From Pezicula radicicola (lineage: Eukaryota > Ascomycota > Leotiomycetes > Helotiales > Dermateaceae), in NCBI GenBank assembly GCA_003008705.1, contig PDUO01000014.1, positions 470,696 to 534,695 of the forward strand: a stretch of 64,000 bases of DNA, in the 5' to 3' direction. Below, piece by piece: positions 22,003 through 33,418 of this stretch; position 1 is the first letter of the stretch, and each line of letters begins with the position of its first letter. The notes below the pieces were generated by a model. That model was not told where the DNA came from. It worked only from the letters and a program-made list of their open reading frames with translations, and searched no databases. Made by a program: the position numbers and the translations under genes.

Positions 22003-24190
22003 CTACAACTCATCGTGAGATCCTGGCTCGTCATCCTCAGCGCCTGGTCCACCAGCTCCGCTGTACAACTTGCTTGTAATTGGGTATGCGACATTTGAAA
22101 GCTTCTCCTTCTGCTCCTCGAAGTCCTCAGCGGTGGCGGTGGCAGCGTTCTCCTCGAGCCACTCAGTAGCTTCCTTGACGGCGTCCATGAGCTATTTCAG
22201 AATTAGTATCAAATATTTCGTGCGAAGGTAAAAGGCAACTTACAGTCTCCTTGTCATCCTCATCAATCTTGCCTCCAAGACCCTCCTCGTCGTTGACCTG
22301 GTTCTTCAAGCTAAAGGCGTAGTTCTCAAGACCGTTTCTGGCCTCAATGCGCTCCTTGGTAGCCTTGTCCTCATCGGCATATTGCTCAGCTTCCTGAACC
22401 ATGCGATCGATTTCCTCTTGAGTGAGACGTCCCTTATCGTTGGTGATGGTGATGGACTCGCTCTTTCCGGTACCCTTGTCACCAGCGGTAACCTTCAAGA
22501 TTCCGTTGGCATCGAGCTCGAAAGAGACCTCGATTTGTGGAACACCACGAGGCGCCGGTGGGATGCCGGTCAATTCGAACTTTCCGAGTTGGTTGTTATC
22601 TTTAGTCATAGTTCGTTCTCCCTCGAAGACCTGGATCAAGACTACGGGCTGGTTATCGGCGGCTGTGGAGAAGATCTGAGACTTGCGGGTTGGGACGAGA
22701 GTGTTTCTTGGGATGAGCTTGGTCATGACACCTCCAGTGGTCTCGATACCAAGAGTCAATGGGTTAACGTCCATGAGAACGAGGTCACCAGTACCCTCCT
22801 CACCGGAAAGAATACCACCCTGAACGGCGGCACCGAATGCGACAGCCTCATCAGGGTTGATACCCTTGCTGGCCTTCTTGCCAGAGAAGTACTCCTCAAT
22901 GAGTTCGACGACCTTTGGAATACGGGTAGAACCACCAACCAAGACAATGTCATCAACATCGGTCTTCTTGAGCTTGGCATCCTTGAGAACCTGCTCAACA
23001 GGCTTGAGGGTCTTCTTGAACAAATCCATGTTCAACTCCTCGAACTTAGCCCGGGTGAGAGTCTCAGAGAAGTCGTTGCCATTGTGGAAGGCTTCGATTT
23101 CAATACGAGTGGTCTTCTGTGAGGAAAGTGTTCGCTTGGCCTTCTCAGCCTCACGCTTCAGCTTACCCATGGTCTTGAGGTCCTTGGTGATATCGACGTT
23201 GTTCTCCTTGTTGTACTTCTTGGCGAAGTAGTTGATGATTCTTTGATCGAAATCCTCACCACCCAAATGGGTGTCACCGGCGGTTGAAAGAACCTCGAAA
23301 ACACCACTGTCGATAGATAGAAGAGAGACATCGAAAGTTCCTCCACCAAGATCGTAGACAATGATTTGACGTTCACCGTCCTGCTTGTCAAGACCGTATG
23401 CAATAGCTGCCGCGGTAGGCTCGTTGACAATACGGAGGACGTTCAAACCGGCAATAATACCAGCATCCTTGGTGGCTTGTCTCTGGTTGTCGTTGAAGTA
23501 GGCTGGAACAGTTACGACTGCGTGTGTGACCTTCTTTCCCAAGTATGATTCGGCGACTTCCTTCATTTTTCCAAGGATCATGGCAGAGACCTCCTCGGGG
23601 GTGAAGGTCTTTGGGGCTCCATTGACGACGACCTTGACGGATGGCTTGCCATCTTTCTGAACAACATCGAATGGGAAGTGCTTCAAGTCACCTTGAACAT
23701 CCTTGTCGTCATACTTGCGACCGATCATACGCCTAAGACCACCTGTTAGCTCTTGAAGAAGACACTCTGGACAATGCTGTTACTCACTTGATATCAAAGA
23801 TAGTGTTCTTGGGGTTTGCAGCAGCCTGGTTCTTGGCTGCATCTCCTACCAATCGTTCCTCGTCGGTGAATGCCACGTATGAGGGAGTGATACGGTGTCC
23901 TTGATCGTTGACTAGAATTTCGACCTTTCCTTTCTGCATCACACCGACACAGGAGTAGGTGGTGCCTAAATCGATACCGATGACTGTGCGCACCGCTATT
24001 AGTAAATTGTCCCAGTTGCCGTTGTCTTGCTGTTTGCGTTGCGCTGAAAGAAAAGATGAGACATACCAGTGCCATAGCTCTCTTGTATTGGGTCTTGCTC
24101 GGCTTGTGCTGTGATGGGGGAGAAGAGGAGGATTAGATAGAAGAGGGCTGATATGCCCAAGAAGATGGAGCTTCTGTTACCGCGCGCCAT
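22003..24190 (-). CDS. kar2: ER chaperone BiP (Hsp70)
   Basis: Four exons, 24190-24067, 23995-23788, 23732-22244 and 22191-22003, give 669 residues, the usual length for fungal BiP. A signal peptide (to about residue 30, ...SPITAQA) leads into the Hsp70 ATPase domain with [36 protein letters not shown] and [10 protein letters not shown]. The substrate-binding domain follows ([13 protein letters not shown]...), then a helical lid and the acidic tail ending HDEL, the ER-retention signal. The protein binds unfolded chains in the ER lumen, supports translocation with Sec63 and holds the unfolded-protein sensor Ire1 in check. A heat-shock-like element lies 195 bp upstream. All key residues are present, and the coding strand has codon use typical of highly expressed fungal genes (GCC, ATC, AAG). 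Confidence 0.98.
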
Positions 24191-25700
24191 TTCGAAAATG
24201 AGATGTGCGTGATGGTTGTCGTTGAGGGAGAATGGGAGAGAAAAAAAAGAGTTGGAGAAGTCGGCTGCAGCCTTTATGTTGGTAGCCTCCCTTTCGAAAA
24301 CCGTGGCCTTAAAGTAAGCGAACTTGACACCTATAAGGGGACGCGGAGGCTGAAGAGCTTATTGGTCGCTCTAAAACCGTCCGAACCTTCTGGAGGATCG
24401 ATAGTATTAAGGACGACGCTATTGGAAACGGTGGCATGAATTATTCATTATGGCATTGCACGGCATTGAAAACTAGAGTACAGATGTTTTTTGCAATATA
24501 TATTCACAACACCTGGCATTTTTCCAACCTGAAGGCGGACTTCCTTCCTGGTTATCAGCGACAAACAGCCTTGAACTACTTAGGCAAGGCTGAAATAGCA
24601 CGTGACAACTTGCGCATCTGCCCTGAACGCGCAAGGAGAATTCTCATAGCCAAAGTAACGTATCACAATAGCTTTACTTCGTACGAAAGCACAGAGGTTC
24701 TATCTCAGGCGACTCCTGCTTAAGTTTTATATGTCAGATTTTCATCCTTGTTCTTTGTTGTGGACGAGAACGTCGTTGAGTCTCCAAGAGGTATTCCGTA
24801 GCTGTGATTCAATGAACCCCTGAAGTTCTAACAGCCAGCGCCGAGCATTAAAAGTCAGCTGGAAGTCCATCATTCTGCTTTCTCGTCATGGGGGGTCTCC
24901 CTTGGCTCTTCAAACAAATCAACTAGTGGAGGGAGGAGTGTCGCAATTGTTAAGCAATGCCGACAGCTCTCTCTTCTTAAAACGTACTACGACGATCCTC
25001 AGGCATTCAGCTCGTCTCGTGCAGATAAGAGAGTACACTATTAGAATATCCTCATAGCCATAAAGGTTCCAGGAATTCTACCTAAGGAGATAGGGAGACT
25101 ATTAGTATTGTGTTTTTTTTTTTGGAAGGGATGGTGTTGGGCAGCAGCAACAAAGAGCATTCATGTGGACGAAAGAACAATGAGAGGGTGGCGATGGACG
25201 ATGCAAAATCAATCAGCTCGGGAAGCACTAATGTGGTAGAGGATTTACTGAACATCAGTCTCGTACAGGCTTATGTTTGCCCATGACTGCCCCTTATTAA
25301 GCACTAAGTCGGCTGCAGGTAGCCTTGCCCCTTCTTTGCCTCGCAAGGTACTTCCCCGCCCGGCACTCTAAATGCTTTCGCCGCGCGCTGAAATCCCATT
25401 AAGCCACCAAGGCCACGTCGGGCGCTCACCAATGAGACATGGCGGAGAAAACATTTGAATCGACTTTTGTCACGATAAGAGAACGAGACCCAAAGATAGG
25501 CAAAGAAGATAAGCAGATGTGAAGATCCCATGCAAACACACAGTCCACCACTTTTGCATGCTCGTCATCGCTCATCAGCAACCCCAGTATTAATAAAGAT
25601 AAAGCCTTCCAGATCCCCCCATTTCTTTCTCGCGCGATGCCCGATATATATCTTCCAAAGCCAATTTTGGCAGAGCCACCCTGCTCAAGTGACATAGGCC
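24191..25700. other. Divergent promoter region, BiP and Zn2Cys6 regulator
   Basis: Shared upstream region of two divergent genes. Besides the heat-shock-like element there is an AGGGG stress-element core near 24335. A poly-T run occurs at about 25112-25122. No gene is supported. Confidence 0.5.
24383..24395 (-). promoter_or_regulatory. Heat-shock-element-like site upstream of BiP
   Basis: Contains GAAccTTCtgGAg, three alternating 5-bp units of the HSE type with the third imperfect, about 195 bp before the BiP start codon. BiP genes are commonly under both heat-shock and UPR control. No clear UPR element was recognised. Confidence 0.4.
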
Positions 25701-28087
25701 ATGGAGGAAAATGAGACCCCCCGCCCATCCAAGAGAGCCCGCAAATCGTGTGAGCGATGTAGGACAAGAAAGCAGAAGTGCCATGGCTTTCCAGTCTGTG
25801 CCAATTGTGCGAATGCTAAAGAGGAGTGCATCCAGCCTCCGTCTGCGATAGAGGAATACCAGAGGTAAGCGATGTGTTGCATAAAAGTGACAAAAACCTA
25901 ACTGCAAATAGCGGCCCCAACCAGGCCTTACTCGAGCGCATATCATTCCTTGAAGCCCAGCTTGCAGCCTATGCAAATGAGCCAACAACGGGTGAGAAGC
26001 GAAAGCGGGATTCCTCTATTGTATTATCACCAACTGCATCCGAGGATGAACGGAGGAAATCCAATATTGCAGACATTGTGGGCTTCCTAAGTCTGGGAGG
26101 TGAAGGTGCGTATGTTGGTGAAGCATCTGGATTCTCTCTTGCCACGAATCTTGGACAAATGGTGCAAGCCACAGTTTGGAACAAAGCATTATCATCAACC
26201 GTCAGCCAGAGTCAACCGCAGCCTCTAAGTATAGCAGATTTGAAGAGGAACAGTGCTGGCCCACCAAATGATGATATGGGTGCTCGTATTCTGGATGCAT
26301 ACCTTACTCGTGTTCACCTGAGATACCCCTTTTTAGATCGTAAAGATCTCGTCGAGCGCCATGCCAACCGCTTTGTACAGAACACAGAAAGCGCACTAGA
26401 CAAGTATGGAACATTTAAGATGTACATGATATATGCGATTGGAGCGACGATGTTGAAGTTAACAGAGCAATATGATTATACTCCTCCTGAGAACTTCTTC
26501 ATGGCTGCGCTGCAGTATATTTCAGCAGCGAGAGAATCTCACTCTGTGCACAATATTGAAGCCATGACCTTGTTAGTTCTGTATAATCTTCGCTCGCCTT
26601 CAAATTCTGGGATTTGGTACATGATTGGCCTAGCTATGCGGTTCGTTTTCTCCAATTCATAGAGTTTCGGGAACTACCATATGTCTTTGGGCTGTCTCCG
26701 CTCGCTAGACTGGTCAATCCTAAACCATATCTTATTCCTTCTAAAATATTTTAGATATACCATGCTAATATCGTATTTCTGAGTAGCACGTGTGTAGATC
26801 TAGGACTACATCGAGAAGCACATTACATAAATGGAAATGTATCACCATACGAGGGCCAGCTTAGGCGACGTCTATTCTGGAGTGTATATTTTCTGGAAAG
26901 GGTTATTGCGGTATCTTTTGGGCGACCATACAGCATCGCGGACCGAGATATTGACGCTTCCCTCCCCTTGGAGATCGATGACACTGTCCGAGACGACAGC
27001 CTGATAGCGCGCACTCTCGCTGTATCGCCTTCACCAACATTCCAAGCCTCTAGGCCTTCTTCGAATCTCACATTAGCAGTACAATGCATTCGTTTGAAGC
27101 GTCTGGAGTCACATATACAAGGAGCCATCTACCGAGTTGATCGTCCCATCACGTCTCTTGTGTCCAAGATCAGCCCGACCTTGCGACTATTAGAAGACTG
27201 GCATCGTGCGCTTCCTCCATCACCACCTTACGAATCTGACTATTTAGATATGCATTACTACAAAACCGTACGGCTCCTCCTTCAGCCGTTTCTTATGATT
27301 CTCCCTCCTACCGACCATCGGATTGCCCTCTGTCTCCAAGCTTCAGGTCAGATTTGCCAAATTTTCAAGCGCTTACATCAGCGTGATTCTTACGGTCACT
27401 CGTTTATTGCGTTGCACTCCGTCTTTATTGCAGGTGTGACAATGTGGTAAGTCGCTCTCGCTTGGCGGGATGGGAATCATTAGCTAACATTTCAATAGCT
27501 ACTGCCTCTTTCTCTCCCCAACCCTATGGACTTTCACCGTGTCTAACGACCTCCGCGCCTGTTCATCCGCCCTCTTCGTGATGGCCGAGCGTACGCCAGT
27601 AGTCAAGAAATACCGAGACGCCTTAGAAAACGTCATCGGAGCAACAATGGAATTCCTGGCACAGCTTCCTCAATCCACAGATTCAAAATATGAATCACCA
27701 ATAATGAGCGCTAAAACACCTCAGCAAACTCAGAGTTCCCTTCCTCTACCAAACGGAGAAGGTTTCTCACCATATACAGCCGCACAAGAAAGCTATGTTC
27801 GTTCTCCCCAGGCTCCCCAGGCTGGGGATAAGCAGCAAATTGTGACTTACGGTTATATGCAAGGGTTTGAGAACAGAGGAACGGATCCATATGGGTACCT
27901 ACCTGAGTCTAATAGTGCGGTTAGTATGGGAGGACCAGAAACCCCTCGGGGTCCAAGATGGGAAGGTAGGAATGGGGAGATGGGCCAGATGGATGCTGAG
28001 TGGTTACTAAGTCTATGTGAGGGTGACGGATTCAATTTACAGATGTTGAATGAGATGATGAGGTTTGAGCCGACTATGGGGGCTTGA
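25701..28087 (+). CDS. Zn2Cys6 transcription factor with fungal-specific regulatory domain
   Basis: Four exons, 25701-25864, 25912-26640, 26787-27446 and 27499-28087, give 713 residues. Exon 1 encodes the binuclear zinc cluster with spacing C-x2-C-x6-C-x5-C-x2-C-x6-C (CERCRTRKQKCHGFPVCANC...C), preceded by a basic stretch. A short coiled-coil-like linker (LLERISFLEAQLAAY) follows, as in dimeric members. The middle homology region (Fungal_trans type) spans about residues 200-480, with LRYPFLDR, LTLLVLYN-like helices and the signature TCVDLGLHREAH. The C-terminal 180 residues are Pro/Gln/Gly-rich and acidic, a plausible activation domain. It acts in the nucleus; targets are not deducible. Intron 2 begins GTTCGT, an uncommon donor, but the LAMR/TCVDLG join is strongly supported by family pattern. 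Confidence 0.93.
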
Positions 28088-29324
28088 GTAAGTCTTTGAG
28101 CCGTTGAGTTTTGTTAGATGGGGAAGATACCAGTTTAGTATAAGGTTTTTAAATACCAAATATTCAATTCATACTATTTTCTACTTCTCTGAATGAGAAT
28201 CTTGGTAAGGTCCTTATCATATATTGTACTTGGCCATGCTACTATATCTAAAGCAGAAGGGTACTCTTCCATTACCTACCTCTTCAACTACCAGAAACCA
28301 TGAAATGACAAATTCTAAAACTAACCCACCAGACCTATACTCCATACAAGTGTGATTTGAGAAAAGCCGAAGTACTCACCAGACTCTAACAGCAACTTCT
28401 AGTCCTTCTAGTACATACATACATACTAAATTTTACTACGTCAGCTAATCACAGCATATCCCCTAGTTCGTTGGTTGACCCGCACAGACCACTAGGACGT
28501 GCACGACAAAACGTATACATTTTTTAATAGTAAAATTCTGGGAGTGTCGAATCCCTGCACAAAGTCACATCTAACGAACTAAGAGATACCTAATTTTTAT
28601 ACAACTTATATAGTTCAGAACTAAGTACCAACCGGAGTATCTTAAACCCCTTTATCTAACTAACACTTAAACAGTAAATACTTAACTAGTAACCAACCTT
28701 ACTGTACGTAATAAAATACCCACCCAACTTAACTTTACTAAATTTTACATTTATTGATAGAAGGAAACTAGAACACTCTCGCCATAAGCTGACTCGTTCT
28801 AGTGCCATAGAACACGAACCTTAAAGAGAAATCAAATCTATGCTAAATGCTTGAACTTCAGTTTTTGCTCGCTTAAATTGACTGATAAGTCACCACGAAA
28901 CTCACTGAGGTGTACAGGAGGGTTTCTAGGAAGTAATATTAGAGTTAAAATTCTACTACCTTACGTACCACCATACCAAGCAACTTTTCTAGAATATAAA
29001 GAAGACGTGGAAGAAGTCTGAACAATAAGATTTTTCGAATACCATTGAGGCGAATATGGTGGTATTGAGAAAATCGTACATCAGCTCGGAAGTGGTTGCT
29101 TATACGAGAATTATATAGAAGGATAGGAACCACCAATAGAAGGAAACAGAAGAGGTATTCAGCACGCTAACTTAAAAAGTCTCATTCATAGCACATCAAA
29201 CCGTCACACGTACGCCATATCAACCCAAAACTCCAACATGCTCCTCCCGATGCTCTTTTGAATCTCGCCACCGCCCCAGGGTAAGATATAACAGAAATGC
29301 GTCTAGAGCACGCCAATGATGCAA
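28088..29324. other. AT-rich spacer between convergent genes
   Basis: TpA-rich, no readable ORF. The only notable feature is the composition shift relative to both flanking genes. A sequence resembling a tRNA T-loop near 28536 has no matching arms. Confidence 0.5.
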
Positions 29325-32300
29325 TTAAGCCATTCCAAACGTTTGACGTTTGTAGAACAAAAGATATGGCTCGCCCAAAGTGTTCGTATCTAGTTCTGAC
29401 TTCGAAGCCTGTCTGACCCTTGTGTCATCGTAAGTGTACCAATTCTTCACCCCCTTTTCCTGTTCGTGATAGACCTGTGCTCTGTAGTGGCCAGAGTTGG
29501 CGCTGGAGCCACTATGCCGGACAATAGCGTAGCACTCGTACCTAAAGGGTCCTTTGATTCCATAATCTAAATCGGGAATGTGGGGGTCATTCGGACCCGC
29601 CTGGATAAAAGATGTTGTCAGGTCCAAGAGTTCCCCCTTGTATTTTGGAAAGTCGACATGTATGTAGCGTTTCTCCGCTCCCCTGAGTCCAAACCTGAAG
29701 AAGCTGATTTGTATGATGAGCCATGGTGGTAGTCGGCAGATCTGCCTTTTTCGGTAAGAAGTCCCTGTACTTTTACATCCAGGACAGTCGAAGTCGTCGA
29801 GGTGTTCTAGGTCCCAATTTTTCTTGATTTGGTCTCCTAGAACGATTTTGTCCACATGTTCGGGGATAGCAACTGTGAGAATGGAGAATGGTTGGTTCCT
29901 CCTCGAAACGCTTTCGCAGTTGCTACACCGAATTTCGTTAATCTCTGCCCCTTCTAAATAATTAGTCAGGATCGATCCCTCCAACGAACGACGTTTCTGC
30001 CACCAAGAATGTGCCACTTCAAGACGATGTTGCCGGTTTCTCATTTTCTCCTCCTCTTCCGTATCACCTGTCTCAGTTATATTACGATACGGATTGAGTT
30101 CATCATTCATAATCTCAAGGGACCACTCAAGAAATTCATGGGCGTCTTGCTGATTGGGTCCACCGAACGTTGTCTGGTTCTCCTTTGTGCCACGATTACT
30201 ATGCAGCCGGAATACATAATTCTAGACCTGAAATTAGTAGGTGCAAGTATGCGCGAATGTATACCTTACCTTGAATGTACTTGGAGTGACGTATACATAC
30301 TGACCACTCCACAGATATCTGAACAAGTTGCCGACATTCCGGATCATCAACTGCGGTGGATCTGAGGTCTCATTGCCTTTCCTAGGAGGCCTATTATCAG
30401 GATAGTGATAGTTCTCAAGAAACTTTCTTATGGGAGTCGTAGCACTTAGACACTGCATCACAGAGTTCATATAACAAGTATTGCCAAAATTCGCAAGTCC
30501 AGTAAGTCCAGGTGGCACCACGTGTTTTGAAATTGAGGAAGTTTGGGATGGATCAGTTCCTTGTGTAGTCATCATAGTAAGGCCGCCAGAAGTTCTCTCA
30601 GAAACGCCACTGAAACTTTGTCTCGGTAGAGCTGGGGGAGGTCGAGCTGGGGGCGGTGGCATCATGGAAGTCAACTCCTTCTGATGGGCTTCGTCAAGGC
30701 GGCGAGAAGCATGGTCTGAGATTGGCGCGATCATTGATTCCTGCAAATTGATAGCCGGAAATCGACGGAAGAAGTCATCAGTTGTGGTGACATAGTCGGG
30801 ATTGGGGTTAGGCGAGCGAGGATTCTCCTGCAACACCTCGTCCCACTTGCTTTCCTCCTCTGGCCGTAAGCGCGACTGATATGCTTTCTTCCGGTAATCT
30901 ACGAGTCTTCGGGGGTCTCTAGCCATGGGGACCTTGCCCGCTGGTCTTATCGATCTGCGCAGAGATGTGTTCGAAGAAGAAGCTCCGGTTTGGGAACTTG
31001 TCAATGAGGCAGGACCTATAACATCCATCCAAGCATCTAAACCTCCATATAGAAGTATAGGACGCCGTGCTGGTTTCTTATCATAGCCATAGTCGTAAAC
31101 AGCTTTACAGAAGTCCTCCAAAGCAGTCTTGTAGGTGCCTTTAGAATCATAAGCACTAGGGTGACACGAAGACTGATTATAATAAACTATCAAATCAAAG
31201 TCCTGTCGTTGTTTGAAAAGATCCTGCTCAGCATCTGGAGCGAGAACCATACTTTCCTCGAGCTCTTCGGCTGACATGTCGGGGCGGATTGTCATTGGTT
31301 CTACGCAAATTATACGCTGTGTCATGATGTGACCACTATCAAACTCCGCTCGAGTTCGGATGTCAACAAGCAGGATCGTCGACACCTTCAAAAGGTTGAC
31401 TAATTCCCCAGCAGTGATATCAAGCTTATCAGGTGGGTATATTGGTTCTTGGGATGCCCTCTTGCTGGGCTTGTAACTATAGTTCTCCATCGCATGTGCC
31501 GGCGAGAAGTATTCTCGGCCATCATCAGCAGACAAGGGCGTGCTAACATAGTTTTTCGGTGTTGAGGAAATTGAGTTTTGTCTGCTGCTACTACGGACGT
31601 AAGAGCCACGAGGATTGCTGGACGGAAGATTAATAGTAGCAGCAGTATCTGAACCTCGAGCAGGACTGTATATAGCATCTGGGGCCTTCGGCATTGTTGG
31701 AATGTTGACGTTGATCAGGGGCCTTGTGTTGGAGGATTGGAAGGGGGTTGCTGGAACGGAAGGCATCTCTCTGGGACCTAGAGGGCGATTCATCGGTTTT
31801 GGTGATTGCGCTAGGTCTTGTGACTTATCCGCTGTAGCGTTAGACACAACACCAGGGTCGTCCGGTATAGATATAGGGTGAGTCCGAATCCGAGGATCTT
31901 GACCTGGGACGGGCGACTCACTACCGCGCAAGCGCGCAAATCGAGCAGCAAGAAGATCGACCTGGGATGTATTGGCAGGTTTGTTGCCGAAGGAATTTAT
32001 AGCTTTGCCATGTAGTGCATCCGGCTTTGGCTGTACGGGAGGTGGTGGTTTTTTCCGCGGCATTGGAGCATTTTCAGGAGTGATTGAAGGTGTACTACTC
32101 CTCGATGTCCCATTTGTTTCCACTGTATAGTGAGATCCATCTGTGCTGGGAGCGGAGCTTCCATTTGTGTAAGTGCTCAGTGTTGAGTGACTTCGTGAGT
32201 GACTATTCGCTTGGGAAATATGTGCTGATCCATTTTGAGATGTAGGCTTCACTCCACTCCTGAGGTTGTTCTCTTGAATCAGCTTCTTGACTGCATCAAA

Positions 32301-32789
32301 CTTGTCGTGCTGTCCATCAACCCTCTTGTTCAAGCCTGTTGAAAGACGGTGCAGGTCACCTCGATCCGCTTGTACAGTAGGCCAATCTTTATGTCGAGGA
32401 AGAGCGGTAACTACAGTCAAGGCTTTGATGTATTCCTGTAAAGCAAAATCTGGTCGCTTGAAATCTAGGTGTGTATCGGCCTGCTTTGCAAACGCCTCAC
32501 CCTTTTGAAGGAGGGTTCGAATAGGTGTGTTTTGTAGGTCGACATCAACCTTCACTTTGACTAGGTCGCTGATATGAGGATAAACTCGGTTCACTCCCCG
32601 CAAACTCTCTAGCCCATGTGTCTCCATTCCATTCGTTGCGAGGGAGGTGGTAACTAGCCCCCCTCCATTTCCCACCGTTGTTCGAGGTAGACCGCCTGTG
32701 GCAGCGGGACTCATGCTGAGGCTTTCTCGATGTGCCACTGCAGCATCTCGAAGATACCCAGGGAGGGTTGTGTAGGGTTTGGTGATCAA
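29325..32789 (-). CDS. Ubiquitin-specific protease with rhodanese domain (Doa4/Ubp5/USP8-like)
   Basis: Two exons, 32789-30270 and 30221-29325, give 1138 residues. A helical N-terminal region of USP8-dimerisation/MIT type lies at about 85-170 (LLQKGEAFAKQAD...). A long Ser/Pro-rich linker follows, then a rhodanese-like domain at about 455-590 (VDIRTRAEFDSGH, LLYGGLDAW) whose loop lacks a catalytic Cys. The peptidase C19 domain runs from about 760 to the end: Cys box GLANFGNTCYMNS with Cys772, QQDAHEF, two zinc-binding pairs (CSNC, CPGC), and His box NSGHYRAQVY...WYTYDD. Yeast Doa4 removes ubiquitin from cargo at the late endosome before inward budding, and this layout fits that role. Intron 1 has a TACTAAT branch; its 3' site was placed at 30222 because the upstream CAG would shift the frame before NYVFRLHSN. 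It is divergent from VPS27. Confidence 0.93.
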
Positions 32790-33418
32790 TCGCGTATGGG
32801 AGTGCGTAGAATGTTGTCTCGTATGGTTATCGTGGGTTATGTGGCTTCGAGCCCAGATGCCAAGAGCAGGTCGTGAAGTCGGGCGCAGTTGCTTAGAGGT
32901 CTTCTTTGAAGGATAATGAGCGCCGTGTGTGATAACGGGGATCAGAGACGCGCGCGTATTTGTAGTGTATTACTGTATTGTTGTGTTTTTATGTTGTGTC
33001 TTTGTGCCACCACTCTACTGAACATTCCCAATGCAAGTGTATTATATTCCCTGTGATCTTTTGAGATGCAGCAAGTACGGGATTACGGAGTACGCTTGCG
33101 GCGCGATGTTCGTCATTGGGCTTTTAGCGAGGGACTTGCCGCGCGATGGGATTCGTGGGATTGGTGCAATCGGACGCGGCTGATGCACCAAACCTGGAGC
33201 TTCCAGACGTATGCTCCGTAAGGCAACCAAGCCAAAACCAAAGCTACTTGTACCTAACCAAACATCAAAACACTCCAAAGACCTCATCAAATCCACCATT
33301 ACAACCGCCGTGCGCAGCCTGTCAGAAATACACCCCCCAAGATTCCTCATCAACACGAGCGCCATCTACTACATTGAACTTCTCATCGACAGCGTCACGA
33401 CGCACCAACACCGCAAGG
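32790..33418. promoter_or_regulatory. Divergent promoter between the Doa4-like protease and VPS27
   Basis: 629 bp shared by two genes of the endosomal ubiquitin pathway, enough for a bidirectional promoter. It contains short pyrimidine tracts but no site I can name with confidence. Confidence 0.45.

Noticed and set aside
22382..23122. 246-residue ORF antisense to BiP
   Set aside because: It mirrors the Hsp70 coding frame on the opposite strand. Strong codon bias in the sense gene creates long open antisense frames, and the product has no motif.
28440..28560. tRNA-like T-loop sequence
   Set aside because: A gtcgaatcc string is present, but the acceptor, D and anticodon arms could not be formed.
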